This document shows, piece after piece, positions 62,316 to 64,000 of a stretch of 64,000 nucleotides of DNA. The translations under genes and the position numbers were made by a program. Origin of the DNA: Flavobacteriaceae bacterium MAR_2010_72 (GTDB taxonomy: Bacteria; Bacteroidota; Bacteroidia; Flavobacteriales; Flavobacteriaceae). The stretch is from the NCBI GenBank assembly GCA_003550275.1, contig QXCW01000002.1:1736001-1800000 (forward strand). Direction: 5' to 3'. The stretch's first letter is position 1. Each line of letters opens with the position of its first letter. The notes under the pieces are model-generated. The model saw only the letters and a program-made list of their open reading frames with translations, ran no database searches and was not told the origin of the DNA.

Positions 62316-63839
62316 TTAGTTTGTTATAATATTGAGCATTTTTTCTGTGGCCTTGATAGCCGACACCGTTTGATCGGAATCCAATCCACGGGTTTTAAAT
62401 TCTTTAAGTTCTTGCTTCCAGGTAATGATGGTTTCGCAAAGCGCATCTGAATGGCTTCCAGGCGGAATACGAACGGCATAATCGATAAGTTCAGGTAGAA
62501 TGGATTTCTGTTTTCTGTATATCGCTCTAAGGGCGTTCATGAACGCATCAAATTGGCCATCACCTTGTGCATTCTCCTCAAAAGTTTTATCCTCAATAGT
62601 TATTGAAACCGTGGTTGAAGGTCGTAGTCCTTTAGAATGAGTCAACACATAGGAATTCACTTTTACTTTTTCTTCATAAGCATAGCTATCCAAAACATCG
62701 GATATGATATAAGGCAGGTCCTCTTTAGTGACCACTTGCTTTTTATCTCCCAACTCAATGATGCGTTGGGTTACTTTTTTAATATCTTCGTCGTTTAAAT
62801 GCAAGCCTAATTCCTGTAAGTTCTTTTGAATATTGGCTTTGCCTGATGATTTTCCAAGCGCATATTTACGGGTACGACCAAAGCGTTCTGGCAACAAATC
62901 ACTGAAATACAGATTCTTTTTATTATCACCATCGGCATGGATTCCAGCTGTTTGGGTAAACACATTGGCACCGATTACCGGTTTATTGGCAGGGATCATC
63001 ACACCAGAGAAGTTTTCCACCAATTTACTTACGGTGTAAAGCATCTTTTCATTTACATCGACCTGAATTTCAGGAAGAAAGTCATTAATGACGGCAATAG
63101 TGCTGGCCATTGGCGCATTGCCTGCCCGCTCCCCCATTCCGTTTACGGTGAGATGAAGTCCATCAGCTCCAGCTTTTAAGGCTTCCATAGCGTTAGAAAC
63201 CCCTAGATCATAATCGTTATGGGCATGAAAATCGAAATGAATGTTTGGATATTTAGTTTTGATTTCCTTAACGAACAGATACGATTCCGTAGGCGTTAAT
63301 ATACCTAAGGTATCTGGAAGCATTATACGTTCAATAGGTTGTGTTGCTAAAAAGGCTAGAAACTCAAAAACGTAGTCTTTGGAATTGCGCATGCCATTGC
63401 TCCAATCCTCCAAATAGACATTGGTTAAAATGCCTTTACTTTGAGCAATATCAATAACTTCTTTTATTTCTTTAAAATGCTGTTCTGGAGTACGTTTAAG
63501 CTGATGGGTTAAATGATTCATTGAACCTTTTGTTAATAGGTTTTGAACCTTGGAACCAGATTCTAACATCCAATCAATAGAAATGCCTTTATCTACAAAG
63601 GTCAACACTTCTACCTTATCTAAATAGTCATGTTCTCCTGCCCATTGCGTAACCGCTTTAACAGCTTCCAATTCGCCTTCAGATACGCGTGCAGAAGCAA
63701 TTTCGATGCGGTCTACTTTAAGTTCTTCCAACAAGAGTTTGGCAATCGTAAGTTTTTCTGAAGCAGAAAAGGACACGCTCGAGGTTTGTTCACCATCGCG
63801 CAAGGTTGTGTCCATTATTTCAATTCGTTTCATAGTCAT
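62316..63839 (-). CDS. 2-isopropylmalate synthase-like protein with regulatory domain
   Basis: The product has 507 residues. The HMGL-like TIM barrel starts with IMDTTLRDGEQTSSVSF and has the metal ligands in FDFHAHNDYDLG and the conserved GMGERAGNAP. The C-terminal LeuA dimerisation (allosteric leucine-binding) domain spans about 385-500. In flavobacteria this protein sits in the leucine operon, but homologues can act as citramalate synthases; the sequence alone does not settle this. Its start directly abuts the leuD stop codon (TAAATG). Confidence 0.9.
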   Translation of the reverse strand: MTMKRIEIMDTTLRDGEQTSSVSFSASEKLTIAKLLLEELKVDRIEIASARVSEGELEAVKAVTQWAGEHDYLDKVEVLTFVDKGISIDWMLESGSKVQNLLTKGSMNHLTHQLKRTPEQHFKEIKEVIDIAQSKGILTNVYLEDWSNGMRNSKDYVFEFLAFLATQPIERIMLPDTLGILTPTESYLFVKEIKTKYPNIHFDFHAHNDYDLGVSNAMEALKAGADGLHLTVNGMGERAGNAPMASTIAVINDFLPEIQVDVNEKMLYTVSKLVENFSGVMIPANKPVIGANVFTQTAGIHADGDNKKNLYFSDLLPERFGRTRKYALGKSSGKANIQKNLQELGLHLNDEDIKKVTQRIIELGDKKQVVTKEDLPYIISDVLDSYAYEEKVKVNSYVLTHSKGLRPSTTVSITIEDKTFEENAQGDGQFDAFMNALRAIYRKQKSILPELIDYAVRIPPGSHSDALCETIITWKQELKEFKTRGLDSDQTVSAIKATEKMLNIITN

Positions 63840-64000
63840 TTAAAGCAAAAGACCATCAGCAAAAGATTCTATTTCACCCTTAATGTTTTGGAGATAATCA
63901 ATATCGTCAAACCCGTTCAGCATGTTGTCTTTCTTATAACTATTAATTTCAAAAGTTTCTTGGCCACCAGTAGCCAAAATAGTAATGGTTTGATTTGGAA
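63840..64000 (-). CDS. leuD: 3-isopropylmalate dehydratase small subunit, C-terminal end only
   Basis: The open frame enters at the window edge and ends at the stop at 63842-63840. The last 52 residues include ETFEINSYKKDNMLNGFDDI and DYLQNIKGEIESF, the conserved C-terminus of LeuD. It isomerises 2- to 3-isopropylmalate with LeuC, expected just outside the window. Confidence 0.9.
   Translation of the reverse strand, partial: PNQTITILATGGQETFEINSYKKDNMLNGFDDIDYLQNIKGEIESFADGLLL

Overview
The window looks like a chromosomal segment from a marine-type Bacteroidota, most likely a Flavobacteriaceae member. The evidence is low G+C, the absence of Shine-Dalgarno sequences, promoters of the TTG-N19/20-TAnnTTTG type, a C-terminal type IX secretion sorting domain, many SusD/TonB-era style lipoproteins with an SC or NC lipobox, LytS/LytTR signalling, and flavobacterial families such as DUF6090, DUF6266, DUF2911 and DUF6268. 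No rRNA, tRNA or CRISPR was seen.

Layout. 1-7.5 kb: a partial SLC12-like permease, a tricorn-like S41 peptidase, and a LytTR regulator with its histidine kinase. 7.7-12.8 kb: a family of related exported proteins whose export leaders and bodies have been shuffled, including a vanadium haloperoxidase homologue. 13.1-23.5 kb: a TonB receptor, an HxlR-controlled quinone oxidoreductase, and secreted or lipoprotein genes. 23.5-25.7 kb: a tandem repeat array of about 160-bp units and a DUF6266 gene.

25.7-40.0 kb is the most unusual part. It holds fifteen consecutive same-strand units, mostly single small genes, separated by imperfect palindromes of 131-134 bp. Each palindrome starts with an ...AAC box and ends with a GTT... 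box. For 14 of 15 units the first bases after the GTT match, as reverse complement, the box at the unit's own end. This is the signature left when an integron cassette circle is opened. I read it as an integron-type gene cassette array (attC-like sites) with no integrase in the window, in a phylum where such arrays are not commonly described. Cargo: a cupin, four DUF6090 membrane proteins, an amidohydrolase, an intradiol-dioxygenase-like lipoprotein, a DUF4440 protein, orphan lipoproteins, and a terminal three-gene cassette (Crp-like regulator, SnoaL-like, DoxX).

40-64 kb: a serine beta-lactamase-like hydrolase, a stomatin-like protein, and a fusion of a CPA-type Na+/H+ antiporter with a voltage-gated K+ channel and a zinc ribbon. 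Next come a DUF6268 protein and MscS channel, and an RND efflux operon under a GbsR-type repressor. Then a Crp/Fnr-type regulator divergent from a cytochrome c with an FNR-like palindrome between them, an OmpA lipoprotein, a second MscS channel, and the leucine operon end (leuD partial, isopropylmalate synthase, leuB).

All calls are by reading; no database search or folding program was run.
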